The notes beneath the pieces are model-generated. The model saw nothing but the letters and a program-made list of their open reading frames with translations. It searched no databases and was not told the origin of the DNA. A stretch of DNA of 64,000 bases from Streptomyces sp. NBC_00690. Lineage in GTDB: Bacteria; Actinomycetota; Actinomycetes; Streptomycetales; Streptomycetaceae. The stretch lies in contig NZ_CP109009.1 in NCBI RefSeq assembly GCF_036226685.1, positions 7,219,501 to 7,283,500 of the forward strand, written 5' to 3'. Positions within the stretch are counted from its first letter, which is position 1. The number at the start of each line of letters is the position of its first letter. Both the position numbers and the translations under genes were made by a program. Shown in pieces: positions 43,464-52,671 of the stretch.

Positions 43464-43867
43464 GTCATTCTCCTCTGGCGCCGCCCTTCTCCTGAACCGG
43501 CCCCGTTCGGGGCTCCGGGTCGGCCCAGCCGAGATCATCTTCACAACGCCTCGGTCGTCCGCGCTTGGCCACGATTGGACCGATGATGCGCTGTGGCCGC
43601 GCAGGTTCGCGGTTGGTCAGGCTGCGGTGTTGAGGGGGCGTCCGCCCCAACGGATGCCCTTCTCGCTTCGGATGCGGGCGCGTTCCTTGCATTCGGCGGC
43701 CAGGGAGTCGCGGTGGCGGGCGTCGCGTTGCGTCGGCGTGGTCAGGCGGACAGGGCTCGTGTCCGCACGTGGTGCCACCTCAGAGTGAGTTCGCAACCCG
43801 GTCACGGGTTCCGGTGACCGAACTGGTTGGAAGGGGTCGCCCTCTTCCCTCCTGATACGGTGCTGTC

Positions 43868-44005
43868 ATGTCTCGATCAGCCGAAACCGGATCAGGCATG
43901 TCTCCCGTCACCGCGGACGACGTCGACCTTGCCGTGCGGCTGGCCGTGGGCATCCTTGACGCAGTGCCCTGGCTGCGGCCCAATCGACACACCTTACGGC
44001 CCTGA
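43868..44005 (+). pseudogene. Truncated N-terminus of a TADDVDLAVRLAV-type (DinB/maleylpyruvate-isomerase-like) protein
   Basis: 45-residue frame starting MSRSAETGSGMSPVTADDVDLAVRLAVGILDAVP, which matches the opening of a widespread Streptomyces DinB-like family of about 200 residues. After residue 34 the sequence changes to unrelated WLRPNRHTLRP and stops. The rest of the gene is absent, so this looks like a 5' fragment left after a deletion or rearrangement. Confidence 0.45.
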
Positions 44006-44012
44006 AGAACCC

Positions 44013-44207
44013 ATGCCCGCCTTCCCTGACGATCTCCGGGCGCTCGCGGACGAGGCCCTCGCTCGCATCATCAGCGACGAGGCCGGGCCGGCCTCGAACT
44101 GGGTCGATCCGGAAGGCTGGAAGCAGTGGCGAGCCGACCTCAACCGCCTTCGCACAGTCCTTACTCCCCCTTCACCGCCCATCCCGCTGTTCGATGTCGA
44201 GCGATGA
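44013..44207 (+). CDS. Hypothetical small protein
   Basis: 64 residues, MPAFPDDLRALADEALARII, then ASNWVDPEGWKQWRADLNRLR. It is helical and charged with good codon bias. ATG 44013 is 8 bp after the preceding fragment's stop. I do not recognise a family. It could be a short complete gene or the start of a longer one that was lost. Confidence 0.4.
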   Translation: MPAFPDDLRALADEALARIISDEAGPASNWVDPEGWKQWRADLNRLRTVLTPPSPPIPLFDVER

Positions 44208-44214
44208 CGGAGCG

Positions 44215-44418
44215 TCACCCGCCGCGAGATCTGAGCCAGAACCACTGCTGGCGAATAGAGCCAATCCGGACCAGTTTGGGCCCGACGTCGATGGCGCGCT
44301 GGCCGCTGAGCAGGCTCTCGAACCGGAGGGGCGTCTTGATGATCGCCGGGCGAACACCGCGGGCTACGAGGTCCGGGACCGTCCGCCCCTCGCGGACAGC
44401 CCCGGACGGTTGCTGAGC
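44215..44418 (-). pseudogene. C-terminal fragment of an unidentified protein
   Basis: A minus-strand frame without start codon reads REGRTVPDLVARGVRPAII, KTPLRFESLLSGQRAIDVGP and KLVRIGSIRQQWFWLRSRGG before a stop. Codon bias and composition are those of real Streptomyces coding sequence. It begins abruptly 7 bp beyond the end of the M4 protease gene, so the upstream part has been lost. I cannot name the family. Confidence 0.4.
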
Positions 44419-44424
44419 GTGACG

Positions 44425-46545
44425 TCAGAAGGAGAGTTTCCAGCTGTGGATGGAGGCGGAACCCCCCCAGTCTTCACCGGACTGTGCTCTCAGGTTCCAG
44501 GTGCCGTTCGCGGTGTTTGCGGAGGCGTCCACGGCGACGGTGGCGGTGTATCCGCCGCCGCCTTCCGACCAGGTGCCGTTCGCAAGGGGGTAGACAGTGC
44601 CGTCCGGTGCCACCAGCTCCAGGACGGGGGTGGTGTCATTGCGGATGGAGAAGTCGACCAGCAGGATGGTGGGGGCGTTGCCGGTGATTGAGGTGACGGT
44701 GATCGGCGAGGAGACCTTCGCTCCAGGGGTGCCGTCCGGAAGGCGGCCCGGGATCGGGACGCTGGTGGTGTTCTCGAAGACCGGACCGGTCGGCCTCGGG
44801 GCGCCGCCGGGGCGGGTGCCGACGTTGACGGCACCCCAGGCGTGCATCGCATTGGCGTAGGTGACCGAGGTGGCGCCGTAGAGGTCAGCGGCCGCCGAGA
44901 GGGTGGCGGCGCGGGCTCCGGCGTAATCCGTGGTGGAGGTCATATAGACGGTGAGCGCCCGGTACCAGATCTTCGCTGCCGCGTCCCGTCCGATGCGGGT
45001 GACGGGCAGACCGTCATGGGTGCGGCTGTTGTAGGCGACCCCGTTGATGGTCTTGGCGCCGCTGCCCTCGGAGGCCAGGTAGAACCAGTGATTGGCCGGG
45101 CTCGCGCCGTACCGCTGATTCCGGCTCGAAGCGATACGGGGGTGCCAGTAGTCCGTGTAGGCACCGGCTTTGGAGGGCCGGTCCATGGGGCGCGTGAAGT
45201 CGCGTTCTCTGCCGGTGTAGGTCTTCTCCCGGATCAGGTAGTCGCCCACGTCATGGGCGTTGTCGGCGCTGAACTCCACCGCGGCGGCGAAGATGTCGCT
45301 GTTCGCCTCCGCCAGCGCGCCGGACTCGCCGTAGTAGGAGAACTTGGCGGTGTGGGTGGTGAGACCGCGCATCATCGCGTGCGCCGTGGCCTCGACGCCG
45401 GTGTCCGGATTCGTTCCGCCATCGCCGTAGGTCATACAGAAGCAGGTGTCACTCCAGAAGGAGTTGAACCGGTCGTTGATGCCGTAGTGGACCCGGGACA
45501 AACCGCCGTCACCGTCATTGCGGATGCCATAGCGGTTGTGCTCATCCGCGAAGTAGTCCCAGGTGACCTGGGCTCCGTACGCGGCGTCCACGGCGTCGGT
45601 CTGTCTGTCAGCGGAGGTGCCGTCGCCCCAGACGTTGTTGGTGTCGGAGACGAGTTTGCCTATGCCGTCTCCGAATATGTTGTTGCCTAGGTCGTAGGTT
45701 TGGTGGCTCCCGCGAGCGGTGTCGGTCAGGTTGTAGTTGGAGCCGAACTTGAAGACGCCGAGGCGGACCTGACCGCTGTGCCGGCTGTGGCCGATCCCGC
45801 TGTTTCTCCGCATGGCGTCATGGCCTTGGAGCCCGGCGCCGGTCTTGGCATCGGCGGGCCGGCTTGGACCGGTGCCGCTGCTGCTCCCCACGGCTTCGCG
45901 CCGGTGGATTTCGGCGCCGGTGGTGGCATCGGTGACGATGTGCAGTTCGCTGGGGGTGCCATCGGGCTGGACGCCATTGACCACCGATTCCCAGGCGAGG
46001 ATCGGGCGACCGGAGGCGGCCCAGATCACCGCACGCGGGGCCTGTGCGGATTTGGTGCTGGTGATTCCCTCCTTCTTGGCGCGGGTCAGGGAGAGGGCCT
46101 TGGCGGAGGCGGCGCTGCGGGCGGGGGTGGTGCTGGGTAGGGAGATCCGTGCCGCGGTGGCCTTGGTTACGCCCTTCATGGCACCGTTCGCGGTGGTGTG
46201 GACGATCAGATCGCCACCGAGGATGGGCAGCCCGCCGTAGGTCCGCTCGTAGCGGGTGTGCACGGTGCCGTCCGCGTCCGTGAGCACGCTGCGCGGCACC
46301 AGACGCTCCTTGCCGCCAAGGCCGAGCGTGGCGGCGGTCCTGGCGCTGCTGGCGGTCGCGTCAGTGAGCAGGGCCGCTTGCTGCGAGGGGCTGAGTTTCG
46401 CGGGCAGGGCGCCCGCACGGGCCGACGCGGCCGGGGGAGTCGGCGCTGTGGGCGCGGCGCCCGCGGCGCCGGACGGCAGGGCCACGGTGAAGAGCGCGGC
46501 GGAGGCGAGGAACGCGGTCGGGACCTTGAGGGATAGCCGTCTCAA
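44425..46545 (-). CDS. M4-type metallopeptidase homologue with destroyed zinc motif, P-domain C-terminus
   Basis: Secreted protein of 706 residues: signal peptide (about 1-28, LASAALFTVALPSGAAG), FTP/PepSY propeptide region (about 50-220), M4 catalytic domain, and a C-terminal P/homoB domain (last ~120 residues). In the M4 domain the normal HExxH is AHAMMRG: catalytic Glu is Ala and the second zinc His is Arg. The third ligand (ALAEANSDIF) and the NHWFYLASEGSGAKTINGV block are kept. It starts at TTG 46545 with AAGGAG five bases upstream. The protein is expected to fold but not to cleave peptides; a binding or decoy role is inferred. Confidence 0.88.
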   Translation of the reverse strand: MRRLSLKVPTAFLASAALFTVALPSGAAGAAPTAPTPPAASARAGALPAKLSPSQQAALLTDATASSARTAATLGLGGKERLVPRSVLTDADGTVHTRYERTYGGLPILGGDLIVHTTANGAMKGVTKATAARISLPSTTPARSAASAKALSLTRAKKEGITSTKSAQAPRAVIWAASGRPILAWESVVNGVQPDGTPSELHIVTDATTGAEIHRREAVGSSSGTGPSRPADAKTGAGLQGHDAMRRNSGIGHSRHSGQVRLGVFKFGSNYNLTDTARGSHQTYDLGNNIFGDGIGKLVSDTNNVWGDGTSADRQTDAVDAAYGAQVTWDYFADEHNRYGIRNDGDGGLSRVHYGINDRFNSFWSDTCFCMTYGDGGTNPDTGVEATAHAMMRGLTTHTAKFSYYGESGALAEANSDIFAAAVEFSADNAHDVGDYLIREKTYTGRERDFTRPMDRPSKAGAYTDYWHPRIASSRNQRYGASPANHWFYLASEGSGAKTINGVAYNSRTHDGLPVTRIGRDAAAKIWYRALTVYMTSTTDYAGARAATLSAAADLYGATSVTYANAMHAWGAVNVGTRPGGAPRPTGPVFENTTSVPIPGRLPDGTPGAKVSSPITVTSITGNAPTILLVDFSIRNDTTPVLELVAPDGTVYPLANGTWSEGGGGYTATVAVDASANTANGTWNLRAQSGEDWGGSASIHSWKLSF

Positions 46546-47612
46546 GTGGACTCCTTCTGCGGGCGGCCGTGCGTTGAGGCCGGTACGGGTGGCCCGTCCG
46601 GCAGGCCGTGCCGGACGGCAGAGCTGTGCGGTGCGGTGCGGTGCGGCAGAGCTGTGCAGTGCGGATGACAAGGCGCATCGGGATGGTGGGAGGGGTGAAT
46701 GCCCCTCGAACGAGCAGTGCGGGACCTCGGCTGTGAGTGAGGTACGACGCCTGACAACAATGTGAAGCGTGACACCAGTGATGCAGATAGGACAGTAGTG
46801 ATTCACGAGTTGGCCCGAACTTATGGCGGGCCGGGATCGGCTGCCGAAACCGCGAACGGTCCCTGCGTTGGGGAGTTCCACGCCGTCCCGATCCGGTTTG
46901 ACAGAGCCCGGCCAGGGGCGGGCAGGTCAGGCACCCCAAGGGGCCGAACCCGTACAACCGTCAACTTGGACAACAACACGTGGCAGATGCAAGCGGCGGA
47001 TGCCTGCGGGCACTTGCTTTCGGCGTGATTCGGATTTCTCTGTGACACCTTGGAGACCATGAGTCCGATAGGTGCTATGGACCTGAAGGGGATCGTGCGC
47101 CGGATGGCGGCCGTCCTACTCGTCGCGGTCGAGGCAGCAGGCGTCCGGGCTCTCTCCCGTTGACGCATCCCGCAGGGCCGCCAACCGGACGTCGTTGACC
47201 TCAACATCGAAGGAGCGCGAGAATGCTCAACTCGCCCTGTCGCTACAGTAGTTGAGGACGCGATCCCGCAGGCGCGGCGGTCCCTTGACAAGGGAGGTCG
47301 ACTCGTTGGGCTGTTGGGCAGCCTGCGCTGGTGAGCATCGAACCGAACACCGGCGACTGGTTGCAAGGCACTCAGACGTCCTATGACACCGTCGCGGCTA
47401 GATGAGCAATTCCAAGGGATGCCTGCGGAGGGTGTGGGGTGGGCGCCGGCCGAGCCACCGTGAGACGGTCAGGCGGCGGGCTGCCGGCTCTGGCGGACCA
47501 CCGCCCCCGCACCCGTACGCCCGGCGTGCCCGGAGGCGTCTGGAAGGGCGCCCACCTCACCTCGCCCGTTGGTAAACCGGGTGGGCGTGCGCACCCGACA
47601 CCAGTACTGGGA
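46546..47612. other. Intergenic region, about 1.07 kb, with a gene remnant
   Basis: Contains the M4 homologue's promoter side (with GTGCG tandem repeats near 46627-46650), no complete gene, and one methyltransferase-like fragment at 47332. The remaining frames show no coding bias. Confidence 0.45.
47332..47406 (+). pseudogene. Truncated N-terminus of a SAM methyltransferase-like protein
   Basis: From GTG 47332 the frame reads VSIEPNTGDWLQGTQTSYDT then VAAR and stops. This matches the usual DWL-x3-R-x-SYDTVA opening of Streptomyces class I SAM-dependent methyltransferases, whose GxGxG motif normally comes about 40 residues later. Everything after the opening is missing, so only a 24-residue stub remains. 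Confidence 0.4.
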
Positions 47613-48725
47613 TCAGGCCGCGAGGAGCTCGCGATCCGGCGTCTTGATCTTGGGCTTCTTGTTCGGCAGCGAGAGCCGGAAGACCTTGCGCCACGCGGAG
47701 AACACCTGCTTGGGCAGCGGCCCGGTGACGTACTCCAGCTCGTACTTTTCGAACAGCGCGCGCACCTTCACCGCGACCTCTGCGTACCGGTTGCTCGGCA
47801 GGTCCGGGAACAGGTGGTGCTCGATCTGGTGCGACAGATTGCCGCTCATGAAATGCATGGCCTTGCTGCCGCTGATGTTCGCCGAGCCCATCATTTGGCG
47901 CAGGTACCACTGGCCGCGCGTCTCGCCCTTGATCGACCGGCGCTCGAAGACCTGCACGCCTTCGGGGAAGTGCCCGCACATGATCACCGAGTGGGACCAG
48001 ATGTTACGGACCAGGTTCGCGGTGAACGTGGCGGCAAGCGTGGTGAGGAACGACGGGCCCGACAGCAGCGGGTGGATCACGTAGTCCTTGAGCACCTGCT
48101 TGCGGATCTTGCGCCCCACGGCCTTGGCCCGTGCACGGAACTCCGGGTTCTTGCGGCGGCGCTTGTGCAGATTCTTGCCGAGCTCCAGGTCGTACGCTGC
48201 GATGCCGTACTCGAAGAAGCAGGCGTTGATGAAGTTCCACAGCGGCTGGCCGAGGTGGAACGGATGCCACTTCTGGTCCTCGTCGACGCGCATGATGCCG
48301 TAGCCGAGGTCGTTGTCCTTGCCGATCACGTTGGTGTACGTGTGGTGCAGCTCGTTGTGCGAGTGCTTCCACTGCTCGGACGGCGAGACGTGATCCCACT
48401 CCCAGGTGGTGGAGTGAATCTTCGGGTCTCGCATCCAGTCCCACTGGCCGTGCAGGACGTTGTGGCCGATCTCCATGTTGTCCATGATCTTCGCCACGGA
48501 CAGACCAACGGTGCCGATCACCCACGCGGGCGGGAAGATCGAGAACAGCAGCACGCCCCTGCTGACCAATTCGAGCCTGCGCTGCGCCGAGATGACCTTA
48601 CGGATGTAGGCGGCGTCTTTCTCGCCGCGGCTGGCGATCACCTCATCGCGGATCGCGTCCAGCTCGCGGCCGAGCTCCTCGATCTGCTCCGCGGTCAGGT
48701 GGGCGGTGGGGTCGATGGCGGTCAA
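47613..48725 (-). CDS. Membrane fatty acid (acyl-CoA) desaturase
   Basis: Di-iron desaturase of 370 residues. The three histidine boxes are HNVLHGQWDW, HSHNELHHTYTN and HQIEHHLFPDLPSNRY. Two hydrophobic pairs flank them. This layout fits the DesA3-like acyl-CoA delta-9 group. TTG 48725 is the likely start, with AGGAG four bases upstream and 7 bp after the reductase stop. The ferredoxin-reductase gene upstream in the operon would feed electrons, as in the mycobacterial DesA3/Rv3230c pair. Confidence 0.92.
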   Translation of the reverse strand: MTAIDPTAHLTAEQIEELGRELDAIRDEVIASRGEKDAAYIRKVISAQRRLELVSRGVLLFSIFPPAWVIGTVGLSVAKIMDNMEIGHNVLHGQWDWMRDPKIHSTTWEWDHVSPSEQWKHSHNELHHTYTNVIGKDNDLGYGIMRVDEDQKWHPFHLGQPLWNFINACFFEYGIAAYDLELGKNLHKRRRKNPEFRARAKAVGRKIRKQVLKDYVIHPLLSGPSFLTTLAATFTANLVRNIWSHSVIMCGHFPEGVQVFERRSIKGETRGQWYLRQMMGSANISGSKAMHFMSGNLSHQIEHHLFPDLPSNRYAEVAVKVRALFEKYELEYVTGPLPKQVFSAWRKVFRLSLPNKKPKIKTPDRELLAA

Positions 48726-48732
48726 GGTGCTC

Positions 48733-49788
48733 CTACCGTTCGATGTCGCAGGGGCCCGCCGCGGCGGACACACAGGTCTGGATGAGGACGCCCGGTTCGG
48801 CCTCGGTGAGTTCGCCGGTGCGCAGGTCGCGGACGGCGCCTGCCTTCAGCGGTGTGACGCAGCCGAAGCAGATGCCCATGCGGCACCCGGAGGGCATCAG
48901 CACGCCAGCCTCCTCGCCGACGTCCAGCAGCGGCGTGGCGCCGTCCGCGTCGACGGTCTTGCCGGTGGTGCTGAACGTGACCTCGCCGCCATCGCCGGCG
49001 ACGACGATGCTGGGGCGGAAGCGCTCGGTGTGCAGGCGCTCTCGTACGCCGTGCTCGGTCCAGTGCTCTTCGGCGGCGTCGAGCAGGCCCGCGGGCCCGC
49101 AGGCCCAGGTCTCGCGCTCGGCCCAGTCGGGCACGAGTTCGCCGAGCCGGGCGATATCGAGCATGCCGTCGGTGTCGGTGTGCACCTCGGTGAGACGCAG
49201 CTTCTTCTCCGCCACCAGGTCGTGCAGATCGTTGCGGAAGATCACGTCTTGCGGCTGCGGCGCGGAGTGGACCATGACGACGTCGTCGAACTCGGCGTCG
49301 CGCAGCATGCCCATCACAGGCGTGATCCCGCTGCCAGCCGTCAGGAAGAGCACCTTGGCGGGCTTGGCATCCGGCAGCACGAAGTCACCGGTCGCCTGGT
49401 CGAGCTGGATCAGCGTGTCCGGTTTTGTCCTGCGGACCAGGTGGTTGCTGACCTTGCCGTCCGGGATCGCCTTCACGGTGATCGTGACGCGGCCGTCCTG
49501 ACGGTTTGTCGGCGAGGTGATGGAGTAAGCACGCCACAGGCGCACCCCGTCGACGTCGACCCCGATCCGCACATACTGACCGGCCAGGTGGCCGCGCCAG
49601 CCCCGTCCCGGCCGAATCACGATGGTCACGGCGTCACCCGTCTCAGGATGCACGGCCTCGATGCGCCCACGCAGGTCAGCCCCCGCACGCAGTGGACTGA
49701 CCAGGTCGAGGTAGTCCGACGGCAGCAGCGGCGTCGTGACCATCTCCAGCAGTTTCCACGCCCTACTACGGAGGGCTGTACTCGTCAT
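48733..49788 (-). CDS. Ferredoxin reductase with 2Fe-2S domain (desaturase electron donor)
   Basis: 351 residues. N-terminal FAD domain (LWRAYSITSPTNRQDG), NAD(P)H domain (VLFLTAGSGITPVMGM; TWACGPAGLLDAAE), and C-terminal plant-type 2Fe-2S domain CRMGICFGC followed by a distant Cys (IQTC). ATG 49788 follows GGAGGG-like bases; the frame runs on to 49887. It transfers electrons to the desaturase encoded next. Coupled by seven intervening bases. Confidence 0.93.
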   Translation of the reverse strand: MTSTALRSRAWKLLEMVTTPLLPSDYLDLVSPLRAGADLRGRIEAVHPETGDAVTIVIRPGRGWRGHLAGQYVRIGVDVDGVRLWRAYSITSPTNRQDGRVTITVKAIPDGKVSNHLVRRTKPDTLIQLDQATGDFVLPDAKPAKVLFLTAGSGITPVMGMLRDAEFDDVVMVHSAPQPQDVIFRNDLHDLVAEKKLRLTEVHTDTDGMLDIARLGELVPDWAERETWACGPAGLLDAAEEHWTEHGVRERLHTERFRPSIVVAGDGGEVTFSTTGKTVDADGATPLLDVGEEAGVLMPSGCRMGICFGCVTPLKAGAVRDLRTGELTEAEPGVLIQTCVSAAAGPCDIER

Positions 49789-49819
49789 GACCCCAGCTTG
49801 ATGCGCCTCAGGGCGTAAA

Positions 49820-49835
49820 GTCCTACCCGTAGGAC
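49820..49835. promoter_or_regulatory. Perfect 16-bp palindrome in the desaturase/PucR divergent promoter
   Basis: GTCCTACCCGTAGGAC, a 7-bp perfect inverted repeat around CC, in the 86-bp gap between the reductase and the PucR-like regulator. It is placed to control both directions and is the natural site for the regulator. Confidence 0.7.
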
Positions 49836-49874
49836 GTGAATCTAATCGGCTTAGCTGTTCGCAGGGAACAAAAA

Positions 49875-51014
49875 ATGGGGCATGCAAACCAGAGGGCCAC
49901 CGAGCTGGCCTTGGACAAGACGACGGTCACTGCACTTCGGGCCGCGCTGAAGAGCACCGCCGACGAGGTCGTCGAAGCGATCATCGACGAGGTCCCTCCC
50001 TACGCCAACGCCCTCTCGGGCCGCATGGGCGCCACCATCCGCCGAGCCGTCCGCACCGCCCTGGGGCACTACCTGGACCTGGCGAGCGGGAACGCCACGA
50101 GCGGTGACGCCGGTGACGCCGCCTATGAGCTGGGCCGCGGCGAGGTGCGCGCCGGGCGTTCGATGGACGCCCTGCTCAGCGCCTACCGTGTCGGCGCCCG
50201 CGTGGCCTGGCGATGCCTGGCAGCGGGAGCCGTACCCGCAGGTCTGCCCGCCGCCGAGGTCGCCAAGTTCGCCGAGCTGACCTTCGCCTACATCGACGAG
50301 CTCTCAGCCGCGAGCGCCGCGGGCCACGCCGACGAACTGGCCGCACGGGGCCGGGCCCACGAGCGCCACCTGGAACACCTGGCCCGCGACCTCCTCGCCA
50401 GCGCGAGCCCGGAAGTGCTGCTGGCCTCTGCTCAACGGGCAGGGTGGCAGCCTCCGGATTCGCTGACCGCGGTCCTGCTGCCCGCCGCCCAGGCCCGGCC
50501 CGCCTACCGCGCGCTCGACCCGAGCACCCTCGTCCTCGACGATCTGCAGGACGCCACCGGTGTGCTGCTCGTCCCCGATGCCGACCGATCACATCTCCTG
50601 AGGCAGCTGACCGACCGCACCGCCGTGGTCGGCCCGGCCCGGCCATGGACGCGCGCGTCCGCCTCGTACACACGAGCCGTACGCGCACGCTCCCTCTCCT
50701 CTGATATTCGCGACACAGAGGACCACCTGCCCGAGCTGGTGCTGAGCGCCGACGTGGACGCGTTCGCAGACCTGCGTGCCCGAGCGCTCGCACCGTTGGG
50801 GACCTTGCCCGTCGCGACGGCACGGCGGCTGGAGGAGACGTTGCGGGCGTGGCTGCTGCACCAGGGCAGACGGGACGAGACGGCGGCGGCGTTGTTCGTT
50901 CATCCCCAGACGGTCCGGTACCGGATGTCGCAGCTGCGGGAGCTCTTTCCGGATCTCGCATCGCCACACCGGGTCCTCGAACTGACGCTGGCGGTCGGTA
51001 TTCGGGTCAGCTGA
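49875..51014 (+). CDS. PucR/CdaR-type helix-turn-helix regulator
   Basis: 379 residues. The C-terminal PucR HTH_30 domain is TARRLEETLRAWLLHQGRRDETAAALFVHPQTVRYRMSQLRELF (about residues 325-368). The N-terminal region (ADEVVEAIIDEVPPYANAL...YELGRGEVRAGRSMDALLSAYRVGARVAWRC) is the RsbR/GGDEF-like sensory part common to this group. ATG 49875 is preferred (AGGGAAC upstream) to a GTG at 49836. Divergent from the desaturase operon, and likely its lipid-responsive regulator. Confidence 0.88.
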   Translation: MGHANQRATELALDKTTVTALRAALKSTADEVVEAIIDEVPPYANALSGRMGATIRRAVRTALGHYLDLASGNATSGDAGDAAYELGRGEVRAGRSMDALLSAYRVGARVAWRCLAAGAVPAGLPAAEVAKFAELTFAYIDELSAASAAGHADELAARGRAHERHLEHLARDLLASASPEVLLASAQRAGWQPPDSLTAVLLPAAQARPAYRALDPSTLVLDDLQDATGVLLVPDADRSHLLRQLTDRTAVVGPARPWTRASASYTRAVRARSLSSDIRDTEDHLPELVLSADVDAFADLRARALAPLGTLPVATARRLEETLRAWLLHQGRRDETAAALFVHPQTVRYRMSQLRELFPDLASPHRVLELTLAVGIRVS

Positions 51015-51267
51015 TGCTCATCCTGTCGCCGAAGAGGCGGTCGTCAGGGTGGGGCCCTGCGGCGAGGGGCCAGTACGGTCCGGTCGTGGGGCGCGTCGAG
51101 CAGGCGCAGCAGTCGTACCGCCGTGTCGAGCAGCGGGGAGTACGGAAGATCCCGCCGCAGGGTGTCCGGTCATCGCCTTCTGGCTGTGTCCCGCCCCCGG
51201 CCGTGTCCCCGACAGGGGTTGCTCCGGGGGCGGTTGTTGTGAGGAAGCCCGTGCGGCGTTGGTCGGG

Positions 51268-52671
51268 CTACTTCTTGGGGGAGCAGGGGTCGCAGCAGGA
51301 GGGGGCGGGTTCGACGCAAATGGTGACGGCGTCGGTGTTGTTGGTGGTGTCGGGATCCTTTTCGTTGCCGGTGACGGTTGCGGTGTTGCCGATCCGGCCT
51401 GCCTTGGTGGCCTTGGCCCGGAGCACGAGGGTGGCGAAGGCATCGTCGGCCAGGTCGCCCACGGTCCACTGCCCGGTGGCCGGGTCGTAGCTTCCGGGCG
51501 TGCCGTCGGCGGACAGGAAGGTCAGCCCGTCGGGGAGCTGGTCGGTGACGGACACGCCGGTGGCCTGGTTCGGGCCGGAGTTGTGGACGGTGATGCGGTA
51601 GGTCACCGTCTGGCCGACGGTGACAGTGGTTGCGTCGGCCGCCTTCGTCACGGCCAGGTCGGCGGCCGGTTTGACCTGCGTGACTTGCTCGTTGGATGTG
51701 GACGTCAACGGCTCTGGCTGGTCGCCGAGCCGGTTCTCGTAGGAGGCGGTCGCGGTGTTGCTGATCTGCTTGCCGCCGCTGATCAGATCGATGGTGACCC
51801 GGTACTCCACCGTGGTTCCCGCCGGCAGGGTCTCGGTGTTGGGGAGGCTGCCCCCCTCCACGCCGGATGCGCCGTTGCCGAGATGGAAGACGACCTTGTT
51901 CGCTGCGGCGTCGTACGACGCCTGGTCGTCCCCTGGGGTGTCAGTCTTCGCCCCGGCATTCGGGCCGTCGATGATCCGCAGGGAACCGGGCAGGTAGGTC
52001 GTACCTTGCGGGATGACGTCGGTCAGGACGAGGTTCTCGGCCGCGCCGCCGCCCTCGTTCTTCGTGGTGACGCGATAGGTGACGACGTCACCCACCTCCA
52101 GCGGCCCCGCCGGAATGGCCGTCTTGGTGAGTACCACGTACGGAGCGGTGCCGAAGAAGATGCCGTCCAGGAAATTGCCGATGCCGGGATTGCCGCCGGC
52201 GGCGGAGATGGAGCGGAAGGCGAAGCGCGTCAGCGTCTGGTCTGCCGGGACGGTGTAGGTGCCGGTGTAGTGACCCCAGGCGGTGTTGCCGTCGGTGAAA
52301 CGCCTCTGTTCCGCGGTGGAGCCCGGGGCGCCGATGTCCAGCGCCATGGTGTCCGCCCCTTGGCGACCCCGGTGGTACAGCCGCCAGTACAACTTTGTGC
52401 CGGGCGTGGTCGGCAGGTCCTGGTAGAGCGTGGAGACCTCCCTCGCGTTGAGCTCGGCGAACTGGGCGCCCTCGGCCGCCGGCACACCGTTGAAACCAGA
52501 CCGCCACAGCTCGATCATGTGGTCGGTGGCGGTAGTGCGCCAGCCCGGGACCCACTTGGCCGTCTGTGTCTGTGAGGCGTCCGGCAGAATCTCCACACCG
52601 GTGACGACGGGCGCTTCGAAGCTGCCGTTGGCCAGGGCAACGCGGAGTGGAGCAGCGGGAGGTGTCGCCAT
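51268..52671 (-). CDS. DUF11 repeat protein without signal peptide
   Basis: 467 residues. An N-terminal jelly-roll-like domain (ALANGSFEAPVVTGVEIL... to FLDGIFFGTAP, about 8-175) is followed by two DUF11 immunoglobulin-like repeats (VVLTKTAIPAGPLEVGDVVTYRVT and DLAVTKAADATTVTVGQTVTYRIT). It ends CVEPAPSCCDPCSPKK, a Cys-rich tail. No signal peptide, lipobox or LPXTG motif is visible at MATPPAAPLRVALANGSFE, although DUF11 proteins are usually surface proteins. ATG 52671 follows GGGGAA. Convergent with the PucR gene. Confidence 0.85.
   Translation of the reverse strand: MATPPAAPLRVALANGSFEAPVVTGVEILPDASQTQTAKWVPGWRTTATDHMIELWRSGFNGVPAAEGAQFAELNAREVSTLYQDLPTTPGTKLYWRLYHRGRQGADTMALDIGAPGSTAEQRRFTDGNTAWGHYTGTYTVPADQTLTRFAFRSISAAGGNPGIGNFLDGIFFGTAPYVVLTKTAIPAGPLEVGDVVTYRVTTKNEGGGAAENLVLTDVIPQGTTYLPGSLRIIDGPNAGAKTDTPGDDQASYDAAANKVVFHLGNGASGVEGGSLPNTETLPAGTTVEYRVTIDLISGGKQISNTATASYENRLGDQPEPLTSTSNEQVTQVKPAADLAVTKAADATTVTVGQTVTYRITVHNSGPNQATGVSVTDQLPDGLTFLSADGTPGSYDPATGQWTVGDLADDAFATLVLRAKATKAGRIGNTATVTGNEKDPDTTNNTDAVTICVEPAPSCCDPCSPKK

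Noticed and set aside
43464..43867. Possible transposase remnant around 43617-43805 (minus strand)
   Set aside because: One frame ends in a basic, protein-like stretch, but no inverted repeats, DDE motif or recognisable family could be seen.
46821..47366. A 181-residue minus-strand frame in the 1-kb gap after the M4 homologue
   Set aside because: No domain, poor codon bias and no ribosome binding site.
51049..52575. A 508-residue plus-strand frame over the DUF11 gene
   Set aside because: Gly/Val/Asp-rich antisense shadow; the minus-strand frame has recognisable DUF11 repeats.
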